NCBI GenBank assembly: GCA_934090935.1
Contig: CAKOKD010000001.1
Span: forward strand, 248,001 to 312,000
From: an uncultured Bacilli bacterium
GTDB lineage: Bacteria; Bacillota_I; Bacilli_A; RF39; UBA660
Direction of reading: 5' to 3'
Length of the DNA stretch: 64,000 nucleotides
The position numbers and the translations under genes are program-made. Positions 43,258 to 52,600 of this stretch are shown here, one piece after another; within the stretch, counting starts at the first letter, position 1; the number at the start of each line of letters is the position of its first letter. The notes beneath the pieces are model-generated. The model had not been told where the DNA came from. It made no database searches and saw only the letters and a program-made list of their open reading frames with translations.

Positions 43258-44697
43258 ATGAGTAATAAAGAATATGCTGCGGGGTTAAAATTTTTATTAT
43301 ATGTTGCTGTTAAAGATTTATTTAACGGAGAAGTGTTTTTTCATCATTCTTTAGATAAAGGAATATATACAACTATTGAATGTAATGAAACAATAGATAA
43401 GGAAAAACTTCTTAATATAAAAAGTTATATGAAGGAACTTGTTGATAAAAATATTCCGATAGGTAAAAGAATAGTAAAAAAAGAAGATGCTTATAAATAT
43501 TATAAAGAAAAAAATGCCTTAGAAAAGATGACTAATGTTTTAAATATAAGCAATATAACAGTTTCTTTATTTGAATTAAATGGCAAATATAATTATTTTT
43601 ATACGCATAATATGGTTAAATCAACTGGAGAATTAAAATTGTTTGATTTATATTTTATTGAAGATAATAAGTTTATATTGGTTTTACCAACTAATGATGA
43701 GATTATATTTAATTTTAGAAACAAGATATATGAATCCTTTAGAGAATATGATTCATGGTTAAAAAGAGTAAATATAAATTATGTAATGGATTTAAATAAG
43801 CTTATTGCAGAAGGTAAAATTAAAGATTTTATACGTAAAAATGATATTATGATTGAAAGAAATCTTGAGGGAATAGCTGAAGATATAGTCTCTAAAAATA
43901 AAAGAATTGTTTTACTTGCCGGACCTTCCAGCAGTGGAAAAACTACAACTAGTAAGAAGTTGAGTTTATATCTTTCTTCTTTAGGGGTAAATGCAATTCC
44001 AATATCTCTTGATGATTTCTTCTTAAATAGAAATGAAACTCCAGTTGATGAATATGGTAATAAAGATTATGAATCAATAAATGCTTTAGATTTGAAATTA
44101 TTTAATAAAGTGTTAACTGATTTGTTGAGTGGAAATAAAACTTATTTACCAAGTTATAATTTTATTACTGGAGAAAAAGAAATCAGTACAACTTCAATAG
44201 TTTTAAATGAAAATGACTTATTAGTAATTGAAGGTTTACATGGACTTAATCCTAATTTAATAAGCAACGAATATCAAGATTTAATATATAAAATCTATAT
44301 TAGTCCTTTAACACCTTTAAATGTTGATAGACATAACTATGTTTCAACAACTGAAAATAGACTTCTTAGAAGAATAATAAGAGATTTTAGAACTAGAGGA
44401 AAAAGTGGAGAAGATTCACTTGCATCATGGGAAAGCGTTAGACGTGGAGAAGAGGCTTACATATTCCCATATACTGACAGTGCTGATGCTATAATTAATA
44501 CAGCTTATACTTATGAAATTGGTGTTTTAAAAGTGTATGTTGAACCAATACTTTATAGTATTGATATAAATAGTAAATATTATAATGAAGCTAGAAGAAT
44601 AATAGATCACTTAAAAACTTTTTATCCAATTCCTAGTGAATATGTAAGTGAGGATAATTTGTTAAGAGAATTTATTGGTGGATCTAGTTTTGAATAG
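43258..44697 (+). CDS. Nucleoside (uridine) kinase family protein with N-terminal extension
   Basis: 479 residues. Walker A LLAGPSSSGKTTTSKK at about 220, ISLDDFF and VIEGLHGLNP are the phosphoribulokinase/uridine kinase signatures. The first 200 residues resemble the TGS/threonyl-tRNA-synthetase-like part found in the long Firmicutes nucleoside kinases. Likely salvages uridine/cytidine in the cytoplasm. ATG 43258 has ATAGGTGGT upstream. It is followed 11 nt on by gapA. Confidence 0.85.
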   Translation: MSNKEYAAGLKFLLYVAVKDLFNGEVFFHHSLDKGIYTTIECNETIDKEKLLNIKSYMKELVDKNIPIGKRIVKKEDAYKYYKEKNALEKMTNVLNISNITVSLFELNGKYNYFYTHNMVKSTGELKLFDLYFIEDNKFILVLPTNDEIIFNFRNKIYESFREYDSWLKRVNINYVMDLNKLIAEGKIKDFIRKNDIMIERNLEGIAEDIVSKNKRIVLLAGPSSSGKTTTSKKLSLYLSSLGVNAIPISLDDFFLNRNETPVDEYGNKDYESINALDLKLFNKVLTDLLSGNKTYLPSYNFITGEKEISTTSIVLNENDLLVIEGLHGLNPNLISNEYQDLIYKIYISPLTPLNVDRHNYVSTTENRLLRRIIRDFRTRGKSGEDSLASWESVRRGEEAYIFPYTDSADAIINTAYTYEIGVLKVYVEPILYSIDINSKYYNEARRIIDHLKTFYPIPSEYVSEDNLLREFIGGSSFE

Positions 44698-44708
44698 GAG
44701 AGGAAAAT

Positions 44709-45710
44709 ATGAAAAAGATTGCAATTAATGGTTTTGGAAGAATTGGTAGACTTGCTTTTAGAGAACTTTTAAAGTCTCAAGAGTATGAAGTAGTAGCTGT
44801 TAATGATTTAACAAGTGTAGAAGATTTATATTATTTATTGAAATATGATTCAAATTTTAGAATGTTTGATGCAAGTAGCTTATCTTTTGATGATGAATCA
44901 TTGATAGTAGCTGGCAAACATGTACGCGTTTTTAAAGAAACGGATGCAACAAATTTACCTTGGGGTGAACTTGGAATTGATGCCGTATTGGAGTGTTCTG
45001 GACATTACACTGACTTAGAAAAAGCAAATTCACATATCATAGCTGGAGCTAAACATGTTATCATTTCGGCACCTGGTAAAGGAGATATGAAAACAATCGT
45101 CTTTGGAGTTAATTCAAGAGGCCTTGATGGAAGTGAAAAAGTGATATCAGCCGCAAGTTGTACAACAAATTGTCTTGCTCCAGTATTAAGTTTATTGGAT
45201 AAAGCTTATGGAGTAGAATATGGATATATGACAACTATTCATGCAACAACAAATGATCAAACAACTTTAGATGTTGCTCATAAAAAAGGAGCTTTTTCAA
45301 GACGTGGAAGAAGCGCTTTAGAAAATATTATTCCAGCATCTACTGGTGCTGCTAGTGCAATAGGTAAAATTTTACCAAATTTAAATGGAAAACTTAAAGG
45401 AAGCGCTTTTAGAGTTCCAACAATTGATGGTTCAGTAGTTGATTTAACAGTTAAACTAGGAAAATTTGTAACTAAAGAAGAAATAAACGAAATGTTTAAA
45501 AATAATCAAAGCGATGTTATCAAATTTACAATGGATCCAATTGTTTCAAGTGATGTAATTGGAACACATACGGGTTCACTTGTTGATGGACTTTTAACTG
45601 ATGTTCTTGAATGTGATGGAGAAGAACTTGTAAAAATAGTTGCTTGGTATGATAATGAACTTGGTTATACTTGTCAAATGATTAGAACTTTAGGAGAACT
45701 TTTAAAATGA
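44709..45710 (+). CDS. gapA: Glyceraldehyde-3-phosphate dehydrogenase, type I
   Basis: 333 residues. NAD-binding INGFGRIGRLAFREL at the start; catalytic SAASCTTNCLAP with Cys 151 and His in TIHATTNDQ; C-terminal WYDNELGYTCQM. Central glycolytic enzyme. The residue before the catalytic block is Ala where most enzymes have Asn (SNASCTTN). It overlaps the next gene by 4 bp. Confidence 0.96.
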   Translation: MKKIAINGFGRIGRLAFRELLKSQEYEVVAVNDLTSVEDLYYLLKYDSNFRMFDASSLSFDDESLIVAGKHVRVFKETDATNLPWGELGIDAVLECSGHYTDLEKANSHIIAGAKHVIISAPGKGDMKTIVFGVNSRGLDGSEKVISAASCTTNCLAPVLSLLDKAYGVEYGYMTTIHATTNDQTTLDVAHKKGAFSRRGRSALENIIPASTGAASAIGKILPNLNGKLKGSAFRVPTIDGSVVDLTVKLGKFVTKEEINEMFKNNQSDVIKFTMDPIVSSDVIGTHTGSLVDGLLTDVLECDGEELVKIVAWYDNELGYTCQMIRTLGELLK

Positions 45711-46369
45711 AAAAGATATGTTTATTTCTTTTAAGCTTTCTAATTATTCCTTTATTTGTATTGGCTGATTCGACCAATTTTGAACCATTATATGAAATGG
45801 ATACTGAGATAAAGGATAACTATATCTATTTAATGTTGAGTTATGATGGAGATATGGTTGAAACTATAAATGAGACGATATCGTTTAAAACTAAAGATAT
45901 TGAACTTACTGGTGTAGATGGAATAAATGGATATGAAATCACTAAAAAAGAAATAAATGAAAAGGGTAAATATACTAGTTATGATATAAGCATATCAAGT
46001 GGTGAATCTATTTCATCTAAAGAATACGCTATAATAGAGTTTAAAGTTGATAAAACTAAAAATGCTGATATATTTTTCTATAATATAGATGGAGTTAATT
46101 TCAATTCTAAGTTTAGAAATAAAGGCTCGGTTTTATCATTAAGAAAAGATAATGATCTAATGATTTATACTAAAAAGGAGATAAATTCAAACACTAAAAT
46201 ACAATATATGCTTATAGATAATATGTATATATTCATTATTCTAGGAATAGTTTTATTAATAATAGTTTTGATATTTATAAATATACCTAGTAAGAAAAAT
46301 GTTAAAAAACCTGATGTTTTGAACAATGAAGATGATATAGATACATCATTTTATAATAAAGATATATAA
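45707..46369 (+). CDS. Secreted protein with C-terminal membrane anchor, unknown
   Basis: 220 residues. Signal peptide 1-20 (FLLSFLIIPLFVLA), a beta-rich outer domain with KTKDIELTGVDGINGYEIT, a C-terminal helix (YIFIILGIVLLIIVLIFI) and a Lys-rich tail inside. The topology and beta-rich core recall the cohesin protein at 39 kb, but I do not see a clear cohesin motif. Translation is coupled to gapA. Confidence 0.5.
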   Translation: MKKICLFLLSFLIIPLFVLADSTNFEPLYEMDTEIKDNYIYLMLSYDGDMVETINETISFKTKDIELTGVDGINGYEITKKEINEKGKYTSYDISISSGESISSKEYAIIEFKVDKTKNADIFFYNIDGVNFNSKFRNKGSVLSLRKDNDLMIYTKKEINSNTKIQYMLIDNMYIFIILGIVLLIIVLIFINIPSKKNVKKPDVLNNEDDIDTSFYNKDI

Positions 46370-46490
46370 AAGTTCAAATTTATATTGTTGATAATGATAT
46401 ATTAATATTTATACTTGGAATGTTATCGGAGATTATGCTTACTATTTGCTCAAATAAACTGTATAAAAGAAAAACAAAGGTTAATTCTGA

Positions 46491-46519
46491 TTGACAAATG
46501 AAGGAATAGAACTTATAAT
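46491..46519 (+). promoter_or_regulatory. ileS promoter
   Basis: TTGACA (46491-46496), 17 bp, TATAAT (46514-46519). The stretch 46370-46490 before it shows no gene. Confidence 0.85.
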
Positions 46520-46525
46520 TTAGTT

Positions 46526-46742
46526 TGTAAAGCAATTGATGAAGACGTTAAATAATGATTTTTTATAGAGAAGCTGTGGGTGGTGCAAACAGTTAAAAAT
46601 AGTTATTTAAGAATCACTTCTAATGCGACTTAGGGATAAGCTAAGTACGTTTACTGCGTTAAAGTTAATAAAGTGTGAATTACATTCATAAAATAGGATG
46701 GTACCACGGACTTGTTCGTTCCTATGTTATGGATGTTTTTTT
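46526..46742 (+). promoter_or_regulatory. T-box riboswitch of ileS, Ile specifier
   Basis: The T-box core AGGATGGTACCACGG is at 46695-46709, followed by a terminator-like segment and T7 (46736-46742). Stem I starts GAGAAGCTGTGGGTGGTGC. In the 3' side of its base, GAATCACTTC carries ATC (46613-46615), an isoleucine codon, as the specifier. Uncharged tRNA-Ile would stabilise the antiterminator and switch ileS on. Confidence 0.92.
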
Positions 46743-46760
46743 ATTGGAAAGGAAATGGTT

Positions 46761-49700
46761 ATGAAAAATTTTAAAGAACTTGATAAGAGAAAAGCAAGTG
46801 AAGTAGAAGAAAGTATCTTAGAAACTTGGAAAAAAGAAGATATTTTAAATGAAACAATTAAAAATAGAAAAAATGGAAAAAATTGGGTATTCTATGATGG
46901 ACCAATATATGCAAATGCTAAACCTGGAATTCATCATGTTCTTGCTAAAACAATTAAAGATTCATTTTGTAAATATCATACAATGAAAGGCGAAAGAGTT
47001 TTAAGAAAAATTGGACTTGATACTCATGGACTTCCAATTGAAGTTAATGTAGAAAAGAAGCTTGGTTTTAAAACAAAAGCTGATATTGAAGCGTTTGGTG
47101 TTGAAAATTTCTGCCGTGAATGTAATAAAGCAACAGCATTAAATATTGATGAAATAAATGCTGTTACGGATAAAATGGGTCAATTTATTGATTGTGAACA
47201 TCCTTATGTAACTTGTTCAAATGAATATATTGAATCTGAATGGTGGATTATAAAAGAAATGGACAAAAAAGGACTTTTATACCATGGTAATAAAGTTTTA
47301 TGGTATTGTCCTAGATGTGGAACAGAACTTTCTCAAAATGAGGTTTCACAAGGTTATGAAGAAACAAGTGTTAATACTGTAATCGTACCTTTAAAAAGAG
47401 TTGATGCGGATGAATATTTTCTTGCTTGGACTACAACTCCTTGGACTTTAATGGCAAACGTTGCTATATGTGTTAATCCAGAACTTACTTACATAAAAGT
47501 ATTATCTCAAGGATACAAATTTATTTTAGCTTCTGCTTTAGCTTCAAAAGTATTAGGTGAAGATTATGAAGTTCTTGAAACTTATAAGGGATCTGATTTA
47601 GTAGGAATAAAATATAAGCAATTGATGCCTTTTGTTCATGTTGAAGGAAAATGTCATGAAGTAATAGCAGATAATTATGTTACTGCTGAAGATGGTACAG
47701 GAATAGTTCATATTGCACCTGCTTATGGTGAAGATGATAATCGTGTATGTCGTGAAAATGGCATTGGTTTTGTAAATCCAGTTGGATTAGATGGATGTTA
47801 TACTGAAGGACCATGGAAAGGAACTTTAGTAACTGATCCTAATCTTGAAATAGAAATCATTAAGTGGTTAAAAGAAAATGATAAACTATTTAAGAAAATT
47901 AAAATAGTTCATGATTATCCTCATTGTTGGAGATGTCATTCACCACTTATAAGTTATCCAAAACCAGCTTGGTATATTAAGACAACAGCTTATAAAGATA
48001 AAATAATTGAAGAAAATAAGAAGATAAATTGGTATCCTGATTATGTTGGAAATAAACGCTTTGCTAACTGGCTTGATAATATGATTGACTGGGGAATTTC
48101 TAGAAATAGATATTGGGGTTGTCCTCTTCCAGTTTGGACTTGTTCATGTGGTAATAAGTGTGTTGTCGGATCAATTGATGAATTACAAGAGCTAGTAATT
48201 GAAGATGTTGATGTTAGAAAGATGGAATTACATCGTCCTTATGTTGATGAACTTCATGTTAAATGTGATAAATGTGGAAAATCTATGGATAGAGTCAAAG
48301 ATGTATTAGATGTTTGGTTCGATTCTGGAGCTATGCCATACGCTCAATATCATTATCCATTTGAAAATAAAGAATTATTTGAAAGCCAATTCCCAGCTGA
48401 TTTTATAGCTGAAGGACTTGATCAAACTCGTGGATGGTTCTATGTTTTACTTGTAATTTCAACAATAATTTCTGGTGAATCTAGTTTTAAAAACGTTGTT
48501 GTAAACGATATGGTTCTTGACGGATTTGGTAAAAAGATGAGTAAATCAACTGGTAATATAGTTGATCCTATAAATGAGTTGGATGAATACGGTGCAGATA
48601 TAGTTAGATGGTATATGCTTTCAGTCTCTCCTGTATGGACACCTTTAAAATATGATTCAAAAGGTTGTAGAGAAGTTCATTCAAAATTCTTTAATCCATT
48701 TAAAAACACTTATACATTCTTCCAAACTTATGCTAATATTGATGGAATAGATACAGATGAATGTGATGTTGCTTATGAAGATCGTGAAGAAATAGATAAA
48801 TGGCTTTTATCTAAATATAATAAACTAGTTAAAAATGTTACTGATGCTTATGAAGCATATGACTTAAATCAAGTAGTTAAACAAATAACTTCATTTGTTT
48901 CAGAAGATTTATCTAACTGGTATATAAGAAGAAATAGAAATAGATTTTGGAGTAGTGAACTTGATAATTCTAAAAAATCTGTATACATAACTACTTATGA
49001 AGTTTTAATTGGTTTATGTGGATTATGTGCTCCAGTTATTCCTTATATAACTGAAGAAATATACAAGAATTTAACTGGTGAGAAATCAGTTCATTTAAGC
49101 GATTTCCCTAAATATGATGAAAATTTAATCAATGAAGAAATTGAAGTTAAAATGGATTTAGTAAGAGATTTAATTTCTACAGGAAGATATGTTCGTGAAG
49201 AAACTAAGATAAAAGTGCGTCAACCATTAAGTGAAGCTTTAATTGATGGAAAATATGAAAGTATTTTAGGAAACTTAGTAAGTTTAATCAATGAAGAATT
49301 AAATGTTAAAAAAGTTACTTTTGTTGATGATTTATCTAAATATATGAATTTTACAATTAAACCAAACTTTAAAGTATGTGGATCTATGTTCGGATCTAAG
49401 ATGGGCCTTTATAGTGAAACTTTGAAAAATTTAAGTTTAGATGATGAAGAGGCTTTATTGAAAGAAGAAACTATTACAGTAGACTTTAATGGTGAAAGAC
49501 TTGATATAACACCTGAAATGGTTGATGTTAGAATCGATGCTAAGGAAGGATTCAATGTTGGTATGGAAAATAATAAATTTATTATTCTAAATACTGAACT
49601 TACTCGTGATCTTTTACTTGAAGGTCTTGCTCGTGAATTTGTATCTAAAGTTCAAAATATGAGAAAAACAAGTGGGTTAAATATTGAAGATAGAATTAAA

Positions 49701-49862
49701 CTTTATTTCTATGGTGATGATGAAGTAAATGATGCTTTAATAATGTTTAAAGATTATGTTAAAGAAGAAACATTAGCAGTAGTTTACGAAGAAAAAGAAA
49801 GTGGAGAAGTTGTGGATATCAACGGCCATGACGTTATAATATCAATAGAAAAGAGTGAATAA
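46761..49862 (+). CDS. ileS: Isoleucyl-tRNA synthetase
   Basis: 1033 residues. HIGH-type motif KPGIHHVLAKTIKD (around 55), KMSKS as GKKMSKSTGN, editing domain with TTPWTLMANVAI. Length and the ESEWWIIKEMDKKGLLYHGN block match the IleS2 (eukaryote-like) type found in part of the Firmicutes, often naturally less sensitive to mupirocin. ATG 46761 is preceded by AAAGGAAATGG; frames starting earlier run through the T-box. Its 3' end is duplicated 2.75 kb downstream. Confidence 0.96.
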   Translation: MKNFKELDKRKASEVEESILETWKKEDILNETIKNRKNGKNWVFYDGPIYANAKPGIHHVLAKTIKDSFCKYHTMKGERVLRKIGLDTHGLPIEVNVEKKLGFKTKADIEAFGVENFCRECNKATALNIDEINAVTDKMGQFIDCEHPYVTCSNEYIESEWWIIKEMDKKGLLYHGNKVLWYCPRCGTELSQNEVSQGYEETSVNTVIVPLKRVDADEYFLAWTTTPWTLMANVAICVNPELTYIKVLSQGYKFILASALASKVLGEDYEVLETYKGSDLVGIKYKQLMPFVHVEGKCHEVIADNYVTAEDGTGIVHIAPAYGEDDNRVCRENGIGFVNPVGLDGCYTEGPWKGTLVTDPNLEIEIIKWLKENDKLFKKIKIVHDYPHCWRCHSPLISYPKPAWYIKTTAYKDKIIEENKKINWYPDYVGNKRFANWLDNMIDWGISRNRYWGCPLPVWTCSCGNKCVVGSIDELQELVIEDVDVRKMELHRPYVDELHVKCDKCGKSMDRVKDVLDVWFDSGAMPYAQYHYPFENKELFESQFPADFIAEGLDQTRGWFYVLLVISTIISGESSFKNVVVNDMVLDGFGKKMSKSTGNIVDPINELDEYGADIVRWYMLSVSPVWTPLKYDSKGCREVHSKFFNPFKNTYTFFQTYANIDGIDTDECDVAYEDREEIDKWLLSKYNKLVKNVTDAYEAYDLNQVVKQITSFVSEDLSNWYIRRNRNRFWSSELDNSKKSVYITTYEVLIGLCGLCAPVIPYITEEIYKNLTGEKSVHLSDFPKYDENLINEEIEVKMDLVRDLISTGRYVREETKIKVRQPLSEALIDGKYESILGNLVSLINEELNVKKVTFVDDLSKYMNFTIKPNFKVCGSMFGSKMGLYSETLKNLSLDDEEALLKEETITVDFNGERLDITPEMVDVRIDAKEGFNVGMENNKFIILNTELTRDLLLEGLAREFVSKVQNMRKTSGLNIEDRIKLYFYGDDEVNDALIMFKDYVKEETLAVVYEEKESGEVVDINGHDVIISIEKSE

Positions 49863-49872
49863 CTCTTTTTTT
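49842..49872 (+). repeat. 31-bp direct repeat, left copy (ileS 3' end and terminator)
   Basis: TCAATAGAAAAGAGTGAATA followed by ACTC and T7; recurs at 52601-52631. It includes the last codons and stop of ileS and its terminator. Confidence 0.85.
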
Positions 49873-49915
49873 TATGCTTTCTAGGTTCTAATTTTGTCGA
49901 CATTTGTCGGATTTA

Positions 49916-49943
49916 TTGACAATGAAAATTAACTATATATAAT
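49916..49943 (+). promoter_or_regulatory. Peptide promoter, copy 3
   Basis: TTGACA (49916-49921), 16 bp, TATAAT (49938-49943), preceded by CGACA-TT-TGTCG. Confidence 0.8.
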
Positions 49944-50039
49944 ACAAACTCGAGAAGCAGAAAAAGATGCTTATCACTTCCAAACTAGAGGCTAAATTAT
50001 TCGGGGTTTTGGTTAAGGAGTACGAGAGGAAGTGATACG

Positions 50040-50117
50040 ATGAAGAAGGATAATCAAATAAGATTACTTTATCTAATCGTTTTTATATTGTTAATAGTAA
50101 TTCTAAAATTATTATAG
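50040..50117 (+). CDS. Hydrophobic peptide, shortened copy 3 (25 residues)
   Basis: MKKDNQIRLL start as in copy 2, but the Trp codon TGG of the C-terminus is TAG, and the original stop is CAA. The product loses its last Trp-Gln. One G is also lost in the leader (TTAAGGAG). The promoter, stem and antisense RNA are kept, so it may be attenuated or dead. Confidence 0.55.
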   Translation: MKKDNQIRLLYLIVFILLIVILKLL

Positions 50118-50121
50118 CAAC

Positions 50122-50208
50122 AAAAAAAAGCATCTTTATTCTACTGAATAAGGATGCTACACCCATAAGTGGTAAGCATCAGCCTCAAAAGAAACTTCTG
50201 CTTCTCAC
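50122..50208 (-). ncRNA. Antisense RNA, candidate antitoxin (copy 3)
   Basis: Promoter TTTACA (50244-50239), 17 bp, TATATT (50221-50216); start near 50208; hairpin 50156-50130 and a T run end it. The -35 differs from that of copies 1 and 2 but the spacing is the same. Confidence 0.62.
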
Positions 50209-50320
50209 TAAATTAAATATAGCATAATCAAAATAAAATGTAAATATTTACACATAATAGTATTGTTATACCGAATAAAAAATTAATCTATGGTACAATT
50301 AAAATAGAATGGTGTGTATT

Positions 50321-51631
50321 ATGAAGAGAAAGAGTGCATTAGTATTTACAATTTTATTATTAGCGGTGGGATTTGCTGCCGTGTCAACAACTTTAGTAAT
50401 AAATGGGTCTGCAAAAGTAAGTGAAAATACAGAGGATTTTTCTGTAATATTTACCAAGGCTTCATTAGATGGAACAGATGTATATGCAAATATAGTTGAT
50501 GATACTAAAAAGATAATAAATTTTTCAACAAATGAATTAAAGACAATAAATCAAACAAGTGTGTTAAATTATGAAGTAACAAATAATTCAAGCAATTATG
50601 ATGCTGAAGTTCAAGTAACTTGTAAATTAAAAGATGGTGGGTCTGCTAAATATACAAGTATCAAAAATGAACTAGAAGGAAATGCAACAATTGTAAAAGC
50701 CAAAGAAAGCTTAAATGGAACATTAACAGTTAACTTAAAAAAAACTGCTACAGAAGAAGTAAATGAACAATATGTTTGTGAACTAACGTTTAATGCAGTA
50801 GAGAGAACTCAGTTGGGAAATAATCCAGCTATTGATAAGCTAATATCTTTAGCTAATTCTGAGGAAATAAATTCATATGAAAATGGAAATAAAAATCAAT
50901 TATATGTTTTTAATCATGAGCAAACTAAACAAACAGAAGCCCTAAGCGACTATCGTTTTATTGGCGATAATCCATATAATTATATAAAGTTTAGTGGTGA
51001 AACATGGAGAATATTAGGTATCTTTGATATTGATGGAGAAAAAAAGATTAAAATAATAAAAAATGATACTTTGGATAGTTCATACGCTTGGGATACTAAC
51101 GGAAAAAATAATTTTATAATTTCAAGTTTAAATAATTATTTAAATGAAAATTATTATGAAACTTTGGATAAAAATTATATATCAAAAACAAAAATCTACT
51201 TAGGTGGAACTGATATGATGCAATATGTAAAGGCAAATGAATGGTATAGTCATGAAAGAAGTAATAAAGTGTATTCTGGAAACCCAAGTTATTATAATGA
51301 CGCATATGTTTCTTTAATGTATCCATCGGATTTTGCTTATACTTATGCCTATGGAATTGACAATGAGTGTTTTAATAATGGATTTGGATGTGATGTTTCA
51401 TCAGGAAGAACTAATAGTTGGATGTATATTGGTAAAAATATGGAAGCATTTATAACTCCTGATTCAAGTTCAAGTAATCAAATTTATAGAATGAATTCTT
51501 CCAGTGGTTATAATAAAAGTACATCTTCAACTTTAATGTATATAAGACCAGTTGTATATTTAAATAGCAATGTGAAATTTATTTCAGGAGATGGATCAAG
51601 CACAAATCCTTATAAATTAGATACAAATTAG
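50321..51631 (+). CDS. Surface protein of the G-tract family, without G tract
   Basis: 436 residues. N-terminal helix (LVFTILLLAVGFAAVS), shared module to about 165, then a domain with YNYIKFSGETWRILGIFDID and GGTDMMQYVKANEWY that ends SSTLMYIRPVVYLNSN and GDGSSTNPYKL. The IRPVV-to-NPYKL ending is the same as in the gene at 57.2 kb (VRPVV to NPYVV). Here the 3' end is A-rich, so it does not look diversified. No G run upstream; the promoter is unclear. ATG 50321 has ATGGTGTG before it. Confidence 0.8.
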   Translation: MKRKSALVFTILLLAVGFAAVSTTLVINGSAKVSENTEDFSVIFTKASLDGTDVYANIVDDTKKIINFSTNELKTINQTSVLNYEVTNNSSNYDAEVQVTCKLKDGGSAKYTSIKNELEGNATIVKAKESLNGTLTVNLKKTATEEVNEQYVCELTFNAVERTQLGNNPAIDKLISLANSEEINSYENGNKNQLYVFNHEQTKQTEALSDYRFIGDNPYNYIKFSGETWRILGIFDIDGEKKIKIIKNDTLDSSYAWDTNGKNNFIISSLNNYLNENYYETLDKNYISKTKIYLGGTDMMQYVKANEWYSHERSNKVYSGNPSYYNDAYVSLMYPSDFAYTYAYGIDNECFNNGFGCDVSSGRTNSWMYIGKNMEAFITPDSSSSNQIYRMNSSSGYNKSTSSTLMYIRPVVYLNSNVKFISGDGSSTNPYKLDTN

Positions 51632-51658
51632 ATGAAACTAAAAAAGAATAATATATTA

Positions 51659-51690
51659 AAAAAACACATGATTTCATGTGTTTTTTTTAA
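51659..51690 (+). terminator. Terminator of the surface gene
   Basis: AAAACACATGA, TT, TCATGTGTTTT, then T run; very strong. Confidence 0.9.
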
Positions 51691-51776
51691 TGTATTTTAA
51701 TTTGCAAAAAGTTGTATAAAATAATTTGCAAAATTAAAAAAATTTTTTTCAAAGTAGTAATTTTCAACAAAAGAAA

Positions 51777-51802
51777 TTGACAATCGGGGGGGGTATTATA
51801 AA
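51777..51802 (+). promoter_or_regulatory. G-tract promoter (8 G) of the broken surface gene
   Basis: -35 TTGACA (51777-51782), ATC, eight G (51786-51793), TAT, -10 TATAAA (51797-51802). Spacing 14 bp. Confidence 0.72.
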
Positions 51803-51827
51803 ATAAAAATAGATGAGGTGTGTTTAA

Positions 51828-52589
51828 ATGAAGAAAAGTGCAATAATAGTTGTAATTGTTTTTATGATGATTGGATTTGCAGCAGTAAGTACGTCATTAA
51901 TAATAAATAGTAATATAAAAGTATCAAAGAATGAAACGGACTTTGATGTATATTTTTCAAAGGCAAGATTGGATACAAAAGATGTATATGAAAGTGTAAT
52001 AAGTCAAGATAAAAAGACAATAATATTTAATACAAATAATTTAAGTAAAGTAGGAGATAAACAGTACTAACATATGAAGTAACAAATAATTCAAACAACA
52101 AGGAACTTCATTAAAACAAAATGGTACATATACAAGAATGTATGATACTGAGATTGGATATTTAGCAAGTACATCAAGAAATATAAGTGGAATATATGAT
52201 ATGTCCGGTGGAGCACATGAATATATGTCAGTATATACCTTAGATAACTCTGATAATAGTGGAATAACTTTTACAAATTATGGCTCAAAGTATTATGATG
52301 TTTATAATGAATCGAGTATGACAACCAGTTACCAATGTAGAATATTAGGAGATGCAACGGAGAAATGGGGCCATTTACAACTTTGAAATCAATTGAAAGC
52401 AATAGCAGTATAAAAAGATATGTATCAAGTCGGTTTGCATCCTATGCATATTTTGTTTCCTCTTCAAGTCCATTTTTTGCACGCGGTGGTGATTATGGGC
52501 ATGGTATATTTGCTGGGCAACTTTATTTTGGTGGTGCTTCTGGAGAAGCATATAGCTATGTTGGTTTTCGTCTAGTTTTAACACCTTAA
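51828..52589 (+). pseudogene. Broken surface gene, close paralogue of the gene at 40.8 kb
   Basis: The N-terminal helix and start of the module are intact (MIGFAAVSTSLIINS). One base is lost near 52058 (GATAAA-CAGTA where the paralogue keeps the frame), which leads to a stop at 52068. Most of the module and mid-domain is then deleted at about 52100, and the frame resumes in GYLASTSRNISGIYDMSGG. A second frameshift near 52360 separates it from the C-terminal part FFARGGDYGHG to VGFRLVLTP. At least two frameshifts and one large deletion, so no full protein can be made. Confidence 0.85.
52440..52589 (+). other. C-terminal display segment of the broken gene, possible variable region
   Basis: A is about 18% in 52441-52560 by hand count. 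The reading frame is intact from 52365 to the stop although the gene upstream is dead. Confidence 0.3.
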
Positions 52590-52600
52590 TAAAGGATGTT

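Larger units (their letters stand above)
49883..50244. repeat. Peptide/antisense element, copy 3 of 3
   Basis: Same element as at 26735 and 40375, directly after the ileS terminator. With a short AT-rich stretch it fills the gap 49863-50320. Confidence 0.85.

Noticed and set aside
46370..46490. Short hydrophobic frame MLSEIMLTICSNK after the gapA operon
   Set aside because: No ribosome site and no promoter; looks like chance in AT-rich DNA.
46698..46760. Longer ileS start inside the T-box
   Set aside because: It lies in the antiterminator/terminator region; ATG 46761 has AAAGGA and matches family N-termini.
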